Counted from the stretch's first letter, positions 34,070 to 42,926 are shown. The stretch is DNA of 64,000 nucleotides from Haloarcula halophila (GCF_029278565.1 NZ_CP119559.1:2790001-2854000), one strand, 5' to 3'. Notes: generated by a model from the letters alone, not told the origin. A program made the numbers and translations.

Positions 34070-36025
34070 ATGACAGACGATACTACCGACGACATCGTTG
34101 AACTCGTCCGACGGTCGCTGTCGGACGCCACCCACGAGACCTTCGAACAGCGGGTCGCGGAGCAAGCGGCGACGCTCAAGCAGGCCATCCGGGCCGGAAC
34201 CTTCGACAACGAGGAGTTCTCCGTCGGCCTGGAGGTCGAACTGTACGCGATCAACAGCGTCCCCGAAGAACCCGAACCCGACTCAGCGGACGACGAGGGA
34301 GACGAGGGGGACGAATCCGGGGAGCCAGCCGGCGATCCAGACGCCGACCTCGGCGGCGGTGGCGGGGGCGGTGCCTGGGACAGTTCGCTGGAGCCCAGCA
34401 GTTCCGGGGGTGGTAGCGGTGCGTCGCTGGAACCCGAGGACGACGCCGGCGATTCGCTTCTCGGTGATCCGCCCGACGAGGACGACACCGACCCGGGTAC
34501 CGACACCGCCAACGCTGGCGACGACGGGTTCGGTCCCGGCGAGGGGCCGTCCCTGGACGTCGATCCCGACAGCCCGCTTGCTCCCGACGAGCCCGAGGAC
34601 ACCGCGGTCGACGACGGGGAGCCCGCCGTCGAGGAGACCGACGAGGACGACGAACCGTACATGGACCCCGAGGAGTGGGAGGGACGGCTGACGCGGCTCC
34701 CCGACGTGGTCTTCGAGGGCGAAGCCAACAAGGAACTGGGGCTGCACAACGCCGAGGTCAACACCGAGCCCAACAGCTTCGACCAGAGCGGGATGGAGGT
34801 CCAGACGACCGCCGTCGAGATGCAGACCAAGCAGGCCCGCCAGCAGGCGTCGAACCAGCACTGCGAGTTGATCCTCGACGCCATGTGGACGGTTCCCCCC
34901 GAAGAGGGCAGCGAGCCGTACCTCTCGGCGCACGAGCGACACGACGACGTGGTGATCGCGGACAACATGCGACCAGCCCCTCGCTACGTCGCACTCGACA
35001 ACGAGGCCCTGAACCACGCCGGCGGCGAGATCGAGTTCGACGTGCCCGGCTACTCGGGGGCGTTCCCGACGATCCTCTTCGAGTCGCTGGCGACCTCGAT
35101 CCAACCGCACCTCCAGATCCCCGACAGCGACACCTTCCCGGACTACTACAACGCGGCGATCCGGACGCTGGGGCCGCTGCTGGCGCTGTCGACGAACTCC
35201 CCGTTCCTGCCGGCGGACTGCTACGACGGGGTCGATCCCGAACGGCTCTGCCGGGAGACCCACCACGAACTGCGCATCGCCGCCTTCGAGCAGTCGGTCA
35301 ACACCAGCGAGAACCCCAAGGTCAGGGTGCCACGCGACCTCGACGCCACGACCGACGTGGTCGACCGTGTCGTCGAAGACGACTGTTTCGCCCCGTTCCT
35401 CCGGGAGTGGCTCGACGAGACCGACCGCGAGTCGCTGGCCGACGACATCTGGGAGTTCGACCACAAGCGCGGCACCTACTGGCGCTGGCTCCGCTGTGTG
35501 ATCGGCGGCGACGAGGTGGCCGGCGCGAGCACCGAGGAGTCGCTGCGTATCGAGTACCGGCCGCTGCCGACCCAGCCACACGCGAACGACATGATCGGCC
35601 TCCAGGCCCTGACCGTCGGGCTCATCCGCGGGCTCGTCGTCGAGGGCCACCCCCTCGAAGAGTTGCCCTGGCAGGAGGCCCGCCGGAGCTTCTACGACGC
35701 CGCGAGAAACGGCCTGGACGCCGATCTGGCATGGGTCACCGTCCACGGCGAACGGACGACCGATCCCGAGGTCGTCTACGACGAGGTGTTCCGCTACGCC
35801 CGCCGCGGGCTCGAAGCACAGGAGATCCCCGAGGCCCGCATCGACGAGTACCTCGGTCCCATCGAGCGTCGCTGGGCGGCCGGCGAGACGCCCAGTTCCT
35901 GGAAGATCGATCGGGTCCGCGAGTACGCCGCCGACGGGCACTCGCTGGACGACGCGATCTGTGAGATGCAACGGGACTACTTCGAGCACAGCCGCCAGCA
36001 CCACGCCTTCGAGGAGTGGCTCTGA
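34070..36025 (+). CDS. GCS2-like (glutamate-cysteine ligase family) protein with acidic insertion
   Basis: 651 residues. The fold of the GshA/YbdK carboxylate-amine ligases is recognisable: FSVGLEVELYAI near residue 50, EVNTEPNSFDQSGM, the central LLALSTNSPFLPADCYDG, and the substrate loop LRIEYRPLPTQPHANDMIG. Between about residues 60 and 200 lies a Gly/Asp/Glu/Pro/Ser-rich, probably disordered insertion absent from the usual enzyme of around 360 residues. Haloarchaea use gamma-glutamylcysteine as their thiol, but this enlarged form may be a paralogue with another substrate. It starts 14 bp after the carbonic-anhydrase-like gene. Confidence 0.78.
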   Translation: MTDDTTDDIVELVRRSLSDATHETFEQRVAEQAATLKQAIRAGTFDNEEFSVGLEVELYAINSVPEEPEPDSADDEGDEGDESGEPAGDPDADLGGGGGGGAWDSSLEPSSSGGGSGASLEPEDDAGDSLLGDPPDEDDTDPGTDTANAGDDGFGPGEGPSLDVDPDSPLAPDEPEDTAVDDGEPAVEETDEDDEPYMDPEEWEGRLTRLPDVVFEGEANKELGLHNAEVNTEPNSFDQSGMEVQTTAVEMQTKQARQQASNQHCELILDAMWTVPPEEGSEPYLSAHERHDDVVIADNMRPAPRYVALDNEALNHAGGEIEFDVPGYSGAFPTILFESLATSIQPHLQIPDSDTFPDYYNAAIRTLGPLLALSTNSPFLPADCYDGVDPERLCRETHHELRIAAFEQSVNTSENPKVRVPRDLDATTDVVDRVVEDDCFAPFLREWLDETDRESLADDIWEFDHKRGTYWRWLRCVIGGDEVAGASTEESLRIEYRPLPTQPHANDMIGLQALTVGLIRGLVVEGHPLEELPWQEARRSFYDAARNGLDADLAWVTVHGERTTDPEVVYDEVFRYARRGLEAQEIPEARIDEYLGPIERRWAAGETPSSWKIDRVREYAADGHSLDDAICEMQRDYFEHSRQHHAFEEWL

Positions 36026-36092
36026 CGGCGGCCCGCGGCTGCATCGGCCGACGTGGGTACTTTTATCCTGCCGACAGCCCTACCAGCACTCG

Positions 36093-36566
36093 ATGGTAGA
36101 AACTGGTGATTCCGCCCCGAACATCACGGCAACGATCGCAAACGGCGAGGTCGAGGCGTTCGACCTCTCGGAGCACCTGGGCGACGGCCCGGTCGTGCTC
36201 GCCTTCTTCCCCGGCGCGTTCACACCGCCGTGTTCCAACGAGATGGTCGCACTGCAGAACCACATCGGCGACTTCGAGGACGCCGGTGCGACGGTGCTCG
36301 GTGTCAGTGCCGACTCGGCGTTCTCGCTGAACGCCTTCCGCGACGAACACGGCCTGGAGTTCGACCTGGTCAGTGACATGGGCCGCCAGGCGATCCAGGA
36401 CTACGGGCTGGAGATCGACATCGAGGACCTCGGCCTGCTCGGCGTCGCCAACCGCGCCGTCTTCGTCCTCGACGACGACGGGACGGTGAGCTACACCTGG
36501 ACGACCGACGATCCGACCGTCGAACCCGACTACGAGGAACTGGTCGAAGCGGTCCAGGACGCCTGA
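36093..36566 (+). CDS. Peroxiredoxin, AhpC/TSA family (AhpE-like)
   Basis: 157 residues. The peroxidatic Cys47 lies in FFPGAFTPPCSNEM, the family's PxxxTxxC site. No second Cys is present, so it is a 1-Cys enzyme relying on an external reductant. It detoxifies hydroperoxides in the cytoplasm. A TATA-like CTTTTATCC at about 36059-36067 precedes the ATG at 36093 by 27-30 nt, favouring this start over longer frames. The neighbouring GCS2-like gene hints at shared thiol chemistry, but that link is inference. Confidence 0.93.
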   Translation: MVETGDSAPNITATIANGEVEAFDLSEHLGDGPVVLAFFPGAFTPPCSNEMVALQNHIGDFEDAGATVLGVSADSAFSLNAFRDEHGLEFDLVSDMGRQAIQDYGLEIDIEDLGLLGVANRAVFVLDDDGTVSYTWTTDDPTVEPDYEELVEAVQDA

Positions 36567-36586
36567 ACTTCCGGTAACCGGACTTT

Positions 36587-36769
36587 CTATTCGGAGACGT
36601 ACGCGGTGTCGGCTCCCCGTAGCAGCGGGCACCGGACCACCCCGGTCGCGCCCGTCACGTCGAGCACGACCGCCTCCCCGAACCTGCCGTTCACCGGAGC
36701 GTGCCAGGGCGTGAGGGCGGTGTCGAACACACGGGCCGACTCAGCCTCGACGACCGCGGAGGGTGTCAC
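36587..36769 (-). CDS. Possible small protein, 60 residues
   Basis: An open frame from a GTG, with mild acidic bias and a beta-rich centre (GEAVVLDVTGATGVVRCPLL). It fills most of the gap between the peroxiredoxin gene and the zinc protein below. No motif is recognised and no clear promoter is seen, so it may be spurious. Confidence 0.35.
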   Translation of the reverse strand: MTPSAVVEAESARVFDTALTPWHAPVNGRFGEAVVLDVTGATGVVRCPLLRGADTAYVSE

Positions 36770-36852
36770 AGTGGTGCTACCCGGTCGCCGTTCGCTCGAA
36801 GACGGAGACCGAGCGCACGTGGGAGCCGTGCCGAGCGACTCCAGCGGAGGAT

Positions 36853-37074
36853 TCAGTCCTCGGTCGCGAACTGAAGCGAGCCACTGCTCCCCGCAGTCAG
36901 TGCCGCCCGATTACGGCGGGAATCGATCGTCGTCTTACAGCCTGGACACTCGTAGGTCGTCGAATCGGCGAGTACGTGGATGGTCCAGTCGCCGTTGATA
37001 CGGCTCTCGTAGCCGCATTCGGGACAATAGAGGGTCGCCTTGTCAGTCGGCTGGGGCTCGGTGGAGGGCGTCAT
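36853..37074 (-). CDS. Haloarchaeal zinc-ribbon protein (DUF8106-like), 73 residues
   Basis: Two zinc knuckles, CPEC (Cys17, Cys20) and CPGC (Cys43, Cys46), surround the sequence GYESRINGDWTIHVLADSTT that is conserved in a haloarchaeal one-ribbon family, followed by DSRRNRAALTA. The frame is open far upstream, but the ATG at 37074 opens the recognisable protein. Function unknown; the ribbon suggests binding to nucleic acid or protein. Confidence 0.78.
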   Translation of the reverse strand: MTPSTEPQPTDKATLYCPECGYESRINGDWTIHVLADSTTYECPGCKTTIDSRRNRAALTAGSSGSLQFATED

Positions 37075-37258
37075 TTCCGAATCTACTCCCCGGACAGGGA
37101 TAACCACGTCGTCTCCCCGGTCCGGATGCCTGCGTATCACTGGCACTGGGCGTGGTGGTTCGAGCGATCGCCGGAGGCACACCGGTCGCTCCCGACAGCA
37201 CACTCGCGAGGACGATACGACCGGAACCAGCAGCCTTGGACTGCCGGCTCGTCCCGAC

Positions 37259-38302
37259 TCAGTCGCCAAAGCCTGCGTTCCGCTGGACACCCGTTCCACG
37301 CTCCACTGTCTGCAGGTCGAACACGTCGCCGTCCAACCCCACCCCCTCGTAGGGGTCCGAATCGAGCAACAACGCGCCGTCCAGATCGACGTAATCGACC
37401 AGGGGCGCGAGGTGGACCGCCGCGGCGATAGCGGCGTTCGAGGCGACCATACAGCCCAGCATCGTCGACAGCCCGTGTGCGTCGGCGGCGTGCAACAGGC
37501 GGAGGGCGGGCCGGATCCCCCCACACTTGACGAGTTTGACGTTGACCACGTCGCAGGCGTCGGCGATCCGTGGGACGTCCCGCGGGGTGACACAGGACTC
37601 GTCGGCACAGACCGGGATCGGTGTCGCCTCGGTGACACGTCGCAACCCCTCGCGGTCGCCCGCACCGACGGGCTGTTCCAGCAGCGACACGTCGGCGGTC
37701 TCCAGCCAGCCCAGCGCGGCGACGGCCTCGTCGGGCGTCCAGGCGGCGTTGGCGTCGACCCGCAGGTCGGCGTCGGGGACCGCCTCGCGGACCGCTTCCA
37801 GACGCGTCCGGTCGTCGTCGGTCCCGAGTTTCACTTTCAGCTGCGAGAAGCCGGCGTCGACCGCGGCCCGAGCCTTCCCAGCCATCCGCTCGGGCGGATC
37901 GATCCCGACAGTGTAGGTCGTCGGCGGGACTGCCTCGGGGTCCAGTCCCAACTGGCGGTACAGCGGCGTCCCGAGTTCCCGGGCGGCCAGATCCGCGAGT
38001 GCGATGGAGACGGCGGCGCGTGCGGCCGGCTGGGCGGGCCACCGCTCGTGGAGGCGGCGGTCGAGTCGCTGGCCGTTGTGTGGATCGTCGAGATCGGTAC
38101 CGACCGCGAGCATCTCGGGCAACAGTTCGGCGACGCTCGTGGCCGTCTCGTCGTAGTACGGCGAGGGTGCGACCCCGCCGACGCCGGTCACGTCGTCCCG
38201 TTCGAGTTCGACGACGACCGTCTCGCTGGTCGCGCTGGTCCCGCGAGCGATGCCAAACGGCGTCGCAAGCGGGAGGTCGTACAGCCGGACAGTCCAGTTC
38301 AT
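37259..38302 (-). CDS. dgcA: Enolase-superfamily epimerase (dipeptide-epimerase type; DgcA candidate)
   Basis: 347 residues of the mandelate-racemase/muconate-cycloisomerase group. Catalytic elements: KxK (Lys146, Lys148 in LKVKLG), metal ligands Asp173, Glu199 and Asp224, and the opposite-face Lys246 in VNVKLVKCGG. These match two-base 1,1-proton-transfer epimerases. The pairing with a DUF1611 protein, with a four-base overlap, is the arrangement reported for D-glutamate degradation in marine bacteria and halophilic archaea, where this enzyme converts N-acetyl-D-glutamate to the L-form. A dipeptide (L-Ala-D/L-Glu) epimerase is the alternative. Confidence 0.85.
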   Translation of the reverse strand: MNWTVRLYDLPLATPFGIARGTSATSETVVVELERDDVTGVGGVAPSPYYDETATSVAELLPEMLAVGTDLDDPHNGQRLDRRLHERWPAQPAARAAVSIALADLAARELGTPLYRQLGLDPEAVPPTTYTVGIDPPERMAGKARAAVDAGFSQLKVKLGTDDDRTRLEAVREAVPDADLRVDANAAWTPDEAVAALGWLETADVSLLEQPVGAGDREGLRRVTEATPIPVCADESCVTPRDVPRIADACDVVNVKLVKCGGIRPALRLLHAADAHGLSTMLGCMVASNAAIAAAVHLAPLVDYVDLDGALLLDSDPYEGVGLDGDVFDLQTVERGTGVQRNAGFGD

Positions 38303-39309
38303 ACCACCGCGTCCAGCACCTCGTCGGCGACACCGTTCCGGACCGGATCACACGCCGGCGCGTCGATGGCCTCGGCGTATCCCGCGACGGCCTGCTCGGC
38401 AGCCCCGTCGTCGAGGTGTCGGGTGTTCAACGCTCCGGCGACCACGGTGGCGTCCGAGACCGGCGCGGCCAACCGGTCGTAGAGATCGACGACGGCGGGC
38501 AGCGGCGGGATCGAAAACGATTCGTAGCCGTTGATGGTTCCGCGGCCGGCCTCGTGACAGAGGACCAGCGCGTCCGGTGCCGAGCCGTGGAGGATACTCG
38601 TTGTTACACCCGAATAGGCGGGGTGGACGATCGATCCTTGCCCCTCGACGATCAGCAGGTCCTTCTCCTCGGGGGTCTGGACCAGTCGCTCGACGGCACC
38701 GGCGGCGTAGTCGGCGACGACGCGGTCGACCGACAGTCCCCAGCCGGTGATGGCGACGCCGGTCTGGCCGGTCGGGACGACGGCGGCGTCCAGCCCGCGC
38801 TCGCGGGCGGCGTCGCGCAACTCGAAGGAGACGGTCATCTTCCCCGTCGAGCAGTCGGTCCCGACCGTGGTGACGACCGTGGCGTCGACCCCACCAGCGG
38901 TGCCCTCGGCGACGGTCAAATCGTCGGGCGGTCTACGGAGGTCCCGGAGTTGTCCGCCGTGTTCGGCCGCCAGGTCGGCGAACTCGGGATCGTCGGCCAG
39001 GAAGTCGTGCAGTCCCGACACCACGTCACAGCCGCGTTCGAGCGCGGCCCGGACGTCCGGCCGCCAGGACTCCTCGAAGCGGCCGCCGATCGGTGCGATG
39101 CCGATGATCAGCGCGTCCACCTCGGGGACATCGTCCATCGACGCGACGACGGGGGCGTCCTGGACGCCGTCGAGGACATCCGCGACGCGCCGACCGGCGA
39201 ACTCCCGGTCGACGACGGCACGGACCTCGTGGTCGCCGTACCTGAGCAGCCCGACGGCGGTCTTCGCCTCGTCGGGGAACGCCTCGTGTGTGAGCAGGGC
39301 CACTCGCAT
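38299..39309 (-). CDS. dgcN: DUF1611 P-loop protein (D-glutamate N-acetyltransferase DgcN candidate)
   Basis: 336 residues. A Rossmann-like N-terminal part (about 1-110) is followed by a P-loop domain with GTDCSTGKMTVS, then VVPTGQTGVAI and LLIVEGQGSIVHPAYSGVT, all hallmarks of DUF1611. Proteins of this family paired with an enolase-superfamily epimerase were shown to acetylate D-glutamate before epimerisation. The four-base overlap with the epimerase gene supports one pathway. The assignment rests on family and context; substrate has not been tested here. Confidence 0.85.
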   Translation of the reverse strand: MRVALLTHEAFPDEAKTAVGLLRYGDHEVRAVVDREFAGRRVADVLDGVQDAPVVASMDDVPEVDALIIGIAPIGGRFEESWRPDVRAALERGCDVVSGLHDFLADDPEFADLAAEHGGQLRDLRRPPDDLTVAEGTAGGVDATVVTTVGTDCSTGKMTVSFELRDAARERGLDAAVVPTGQTGVAITGWGLSVDRVVADYAAGAVERLVQTPEEKDLLIVEGQGSIVHPAYSGVTTSILHGSAPDALVLCHEAGRGTINGYESFSIPPLPAVVDLYDRLAAPVSDATVVAGALNTRHLDDGAAEQAVAGYAEAIDAPACDPVRNGVADEVLDAVV

Positions 39310-39349
39310 GCCGCGGCCTTCGCTGCCGGCGTGGGTAAAGCTACGGTTG

Positions 39350-40243
39350 CTACGGGACCCGTAACTGGACCGTCCAGAACGACTCGACGGCGTCGTCGAG
39401 TGCGGGTTCCGGATCGCCGGTCGCGTCGACGGCGCTGGTCACGGTCGCGAGCCCTTCGAACTCGTGGATGACCGACCGCTCGCCGACGACGTAGAGCCGG
39501 TCGGGGTCGACGGTTTCGATGGCCGCCCGGCAGCGGTCGAGGTGGCTGTCGATCTGCTGGTCGCGCAACCGCTCGAACCGGGACTGCGAGAACCCGCCTT
39601 TCGAGTGTTGGCTCTTGAGTTCGGAGTCGAACCCGTGGAAGGCCGTCCGTTCGCGGCCCTCGTACTCGCCCAGCGCGAACAGGTCCGAACGAACCAACGC
39701 CACGCTGTAGCTCCCGGACGGTTCGAACCACGACCGCTCCAGGCTGACGCGGTCGCCCCACTCGGCGAACGGCTCCGGCGGGTTCGGCACTGAGAGGCAG
39801 GCCGAGAGCAGCCCCGTGTCGTCGGCGACCGCAAGACAGGGCGCGGCCCGCGAGACCAGTTCTGCACGGTCGCCGAACGCCGTCGAGACAGCACCCGGGA
39901 CCCGCCCTTCGTCGTCGACGTACGCCGTGAGAACGCCTTCCGGCCCACTCTCGACGCTCGACAGTCGATCGAGCACCTCGGCGAGTCGGTCTCGCCGGAG
40001 CCGTTCCTCGGCCCGGAACCCCATCTCCCGCTCGCCGCTCCGGTGGCGTTCGACGCGGTCTTCCAGTTCCTCGATCCGATCTTCGAGCTTGTTCTCGCGC
40101 TCTTCGGCGCGTTGTCGGGCGGTCGCTGCTTCGGCCCGCCGCTCCTCTTCGGCCGCAAGTTGCCGTTCGAGGTGGTGGTTCTCCTCTTCGAGGTCGGCGA
40201 TGCGCTCTTTCAGCGAGGCCCGACCCAACACCCTGTCCAGCAT
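39350..40243 (-). CDS. Vms1/ANKZF1-type peptidyl-tRNA hydrolase (archaeal)
   Basis: 297 residues. An N-terminal coiled coil (about 10-75, EENHHLERQLAAEEERRAEA) precedes an eRF1-like catalytic domain with the signature QHSKGGFSQSRFERLRDQQI; the Gln in GFSQ is the residue equivalent to the eRF1 GGQ glutamine in Vms1. Vms1 releases nascent chains from stalled 60S complexes, so this protein probably rescues stalled ribosomal subunits. A TATA box on the minus strand (TTTTATAC, about 40268-40276) is about 28 nt from the ATG at 40243; the frame extends further upstream without similarity. Confidence 0.8.
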   Translation of the reverse strand: MLDRVLGRASLKERIADLEEENHHLERQLAAEEERRAEAATARQRAEERENKLEDRIEELEDRVERHRSGEREMGFRAEERLRRDRLAEVLDRLSSVESGPEGVLTAYVDDEGRVPGAVSTAFGDRAELVSRAAPCLAVADDTGLLSACLSVPNPPEPFAEWGDRVSLERSWFEPSGSYSVALVRSDLFALGEYEGRERTAFHGFDSELKSQHSKGGFSQSRFERLRDQQIDSHLDRCRAAIETVDPDRLYVVGERSVIHEFEGLATVTSAVDATGDPEPALDDAVESFWTVQLRVP

Positions 40244-40267
40244 GTGGTAGATGGCCGGTAGGGACGA

Positions 40268-40277
40268 GTATAAAAGT
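40268..40277 (-). promoter_or_regulatory. TATA box of the Vms1-like gene
   Basis: ACTTTTATAC on the minus strand, 25-34 nt before the ATG at 40243; decides the start against longer in-frame alternatives. Confidence 0.5.
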
Positions 40278-40367
40278 ACAGTAGTCGGCGTCGGCGCGGA
40301 CATCGCGGCTCCGGGAAAAACAGACGGGACCGAAGAGCATATTTTCTGAACGTATCCACAGTGGTCC

Positions 40368-41261
40368 GTGACAGGGTTCGCGAACTTACTGAAGACGATG
40401 GCGCTGCTCCATCTCCTCCCGTTCGGGTTCATCGTGGCGAACGTCTACACCTCGCTTCCGGTCGGAGTAAAGGCGTATCTGCTGGGCCAGGTCGTCGCGA
40501 CCGGCCTCGTCCTCGATATGATATTCTCGTCGGTTACGTCGGTAGCGCTCGCGGTCCGTGCGTACCTGGCGCTCTTCCAGGAGGCGATTTTCCTCGTCGT
40601 CGTCGGTCTCTGTGGGGTCGTGTTCTGGGTGAGAGACGAGATCGGCTCTGATCCCGAGCGGCACGCCCGCAGCGACTCGTGGATCGATCGTCTCCGGGGC
40701 GATAGCTCGGACAGTGGTCGGGGGACTGTCAGTCCGAACCCGGGCCGCTCCGCCCGCGTCCGCGGGGAAGCTATCGTCGTGCTTTTCCTCTGTTCGCTCG
40801 TCCTCGCCCGTCTGGTCGCTGTCGTGTTCCCGCCGATCCCCTCTTCCGGCGCGTCCCTGCTCTCGGCGCCGGAAGTCGCTGTCTACCAGTCGGAACTGTT
40901 CCACGACGATTACGAGTTCGTGGTACAACTGCTCAAGGTCGTCCGGCTCGATCTGTACCTGGTGATCGGTCTGATCACGCTGTTGGCCATGTTCCCGCTG
41001 GGGCGGGACATCGGCCCGCGGCAGATGAAGTACAGTTATCTCGTCACGGGTGCCGGTGCACAGATCGTCATCCTCCCGGCCGTCGTCCTCTCGGTGTTCG
41101 GTCTCACCGTCTTCGGGGTGACGGTCATCCCGCCGAACGCTCCCGTGGAGCTGACCGGCAACTTCACCGTCCTCGCCGCGCCGATCTTCCTCCTGTTGCT
41201 GGTCGTCGGCGCGGTCACGAGAGAGTTCCTCCGGAAAGCCGAGCACACGTATGGTTCTTGA
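40368..41261 (+). CDS. Multi-pass membrane protein, unassigned (first of a pair)
   Basis: 297 residues starting at a GTG, with about seven hydrophobic helices in two groups separated by a charged cytoplasmic-type loop (about 85-130, WVRDEIGSDPERHARSDSWI). Residues and loops resemble no transporter I know. It overlaps the next membrane gene by 11 bases, so the two are translationally coupled and probably form one complex. Confidence 0.65.
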   Translation: MTGFANLLKTMALLHLLPFGFIVANVYTSLPVGVKAYLLGQVVATGLVLDMIFSSVTSVALAVRAYLALFQEAIFLVVVGLCGVVFWVRDEIGSDPERHARSDSWIDRLRGDSSDSGRGTVSPNPGRSARVRGEAIVVLFLCSLVLARLVAVVFPPIPSSGASLLSAPEVAVYQSELFHDDYEFVVQLLKVVRLDLYLVIGLITLLAMFPLGRDIGPRQMKYSYLVTGAGAQIVILPAVVLSVFGLTVFGVTVIPPNAPVELTGNFTVLAAPIFLLLLVVGAVTREFLRKAEHTYGS

Positions 41262-42009
41262 CTGGGTCGTCGAGTTCGTCCCGGGATGGCTCGGTCCGAC
41301 AGTGATCGTCCTCGGGTTGTTCGTCTGCTCGATCGGGCTGTTCCGGAGCGGATTGCGACAACTGTTCACGGGTGTGAGTTCGAACTTCGAGTACCTGGTC
41401 CCCGGGCTGGCCGGACTCGTCTACGTGTGGGCGATGACCAACCTGCTCGCACTCCCGGGGTTCGTCGTCCGCAATCCGACGACGTACGCGATTCTGTTCG
41501 CCTTCAGCGCCAAGTGGATCGAGGGGGCGTCGGCGGTCATCATCTACCCGAAGCTCGCCTACGTCGCACGCAACTTCTCGGAGGTCCGCAGGACGTGGTC
41601 GACGCCGGGGCAGACGACGATGACACAGAAGCTTCTCCGGGGGCTCGTGCTGTTTCTCCTCGGGATGATCGCGTTCTACGCGTTCGTCGGTTCGCTCCTC
41701 TACGTGAACGGGCTCTCGGTGCCGGCCGGGAACCTGCTCGTCGTCGTCTGGACCGTCCTCACGTTCGTCATCTCGCTTCTGGGGTTGTTCTGGAAGGTCT
41801 CGACGGTCGATCTCCCGGCCTATCTGCTCTACGGGACGGTGCTCGTTCTGAGCGGTGCGGAGGTCGTCAACCTCTCGTCGATCGGTGGCGACATCAGCGT
41901 CTTCGTGGCCGGCGGTGTCGGCTACACCCTCGGCTACCTGACGCTGCTGCTTCTGTGGGTGCTCCCCGACGGGACACTCACGGCCGATCCGGGGGGCCGC
42001 CGGGACTAG
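41251..42009 (+). CDS. Multi-pass membrane protein, unassigned (second of a pair)
   Basis: 252 residues with about seven hydrophobic helices throughout. The stretch VWAMTNLLALPGFVVRNPTT and the loop FSEVRRTWSTPGQTTMTQKL are distinctive. It overlaps the upstream membrane gene and lies 80 bp before the degenerate KaiC-like gene on the same strand. Two coupled membrane subunits followed by a soluble ATPase-fold protein suggest a membrane-linked signalling unit, but no homologue of known role is recognised. Confidence 0.65.
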   Translation: MVLDWVVEFVPGWLGPTVIVLGLFVCSIGLFRSGLRQLFTGVSSNFEYLVPGLAGLVYVWAMTNLLALPGFVVRNPTTYAILFAFSAKWIEGASAVIIYPKLAYVARNFSEVRRTWSTPGQTTMTQKLLRGLVLFLLGMIAFYAFVGSLLYVNGLSVPAGNLLVVVWTVLTFVISLLGLFWKVSTVDLPAYLLYGTVLVLSGAEVVNLSSIGGDISVFVAGGVGYTLGYLTLLLLWVLPDGTLTADPGGRRD

Positions 42010-42058
42010 GCTCCGTGTCCGAGGGGACCGCACGGATGCCGGGAGTCCAGTCCCCACA

Positions 42059-42066
42059 GGTTTAAG
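42059..42066 (+). promoter_or_regulatory. TATA box of the degenerate KaiC-like gene
   Basis: GGTTTAAG is centred about 28 nt before the ATG at 42090 but only about 10 nt before the ATG at 42072, which decides for the downstream start. Confidence 0.5.
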
Positions 42067-42089
42067 CGAGTATGGTAGTGACTGAGTGT

Positions 42090-42926
42090 ATGGAGCGGAT
42101 TCCGTTCGGTGTCGGGCAACTGGACTCCATCGTCAACGGTGGGGCGCCGACCGGTAGCGTGGTCCTCCTGTCGGGCGAAGCAGGTGCCGGTGCACGTGAG
42201 TTCATGCACACCAGCGCCCTCATCAACGGGTTGGCCGAGGTCGACGACGAACTGTTCGACCTCTACTACGGAACGCCGTCGGCCGACGCCGTCCTGCCCG
42301 ACGAGGTCCACTACATCTCCTTTACTGCCAGTGGCTCACAGCTCACCGAAGAGATGCGTATCGCGATGGACGACGATATCGTCGACGCCGGGACCGAGGG
42401 TGTCGAGTTCCACGACCTCTCGGAGCGGTACTTCCACATCAGTCCGGTCCCGCGGGAGTGGTACGCCGAGCGGACGGACAACATCAAAGACCTCCGGGCT
42501 CGTCACGAGCGCGACGACCTGCTGGGCGCGCTGGGGATCCTGCTGAACGATGTCGCAAGCGGCAACCTCGTGGTTATCGACTCGCTGTCGGACCTGGTCA
42601 GTGCGATGGGTGAGGAGATCAACTGGGCCGACATCAGCTTCCTCGTCTCGGGGCTCCAGAAGGCGGCCCACGAATGGGGTGGACTCATCCTGTTGTACGT
42701 CAACCACGACACACTCTCGGATGTCAGACACGGCCAGCTCAGCGACGCCGCCCACGGGACGATGAGTTTCGCCTGGGAGTCCGGTGGCTCGACGCGGGCC
42801 CGGACACTCGTCATCAAACAGTTCCGCGGGGTCCTCTCCGAGATCGAGGACGAGAACATCGTCCAGTTCGAGACCGAGATCGGCGACGCGGGCTTCGACA
42901 TCAGCGATGTCCGGAAAATCCGGTAG
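42090..42926 (+). CDS. KaiC-like protein with lost Walker A lysine
   Basis: 278 residues with one KaiC/RadA-type domain: the opening RIPFGVGQLDSIVNGGAPTG and the Walker B strand LVVIDSLSDLVSAMG are clear. At the P-loop, G29-EAGA-G34 is followed by Ala35 and Arg36 where Lys and Ser/Thr are required, so ATP hydrolysis is unlikely. The chain is complete otherwise (ending DISDVRKIR). Probably a structural or regulatory partner. It follows two coupled membrane genes and precedes a ribbon-helix-helix protein. Confidence 0.8.
   Translation: MERIPFGVGQLDSIVNGGAPTGSVVLLSGEAGAGAREFMHTSALINGLAEVDDELFDLYYGTPSADAVLPDEVHYISFTASGSQLTEEMRIAMDDDIVDAGTEGVEFHDLSERYFHISPVPREWYAERTDNIKDLRARHERDDLLGALGILLNDVASGNLVVIDSLSDLVSAMGEEINWADISFLVSGLQKAAHEWGGLILLYVNHDTLSDVRHGQLSDAAHGTMSFAWESGGSTRARTLVIKQFRGVLSEIEDENIVQFETEIGDAGFDISDVRKIR

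Noticed and set aside
36587-36769. Whether the 60-residue minus-strand frame is a zinc micro-protein
   Set aside because: It has only one Cys and no knuckle, so it was kept only as a low-confidence small protein, not as a zinc ribbon.
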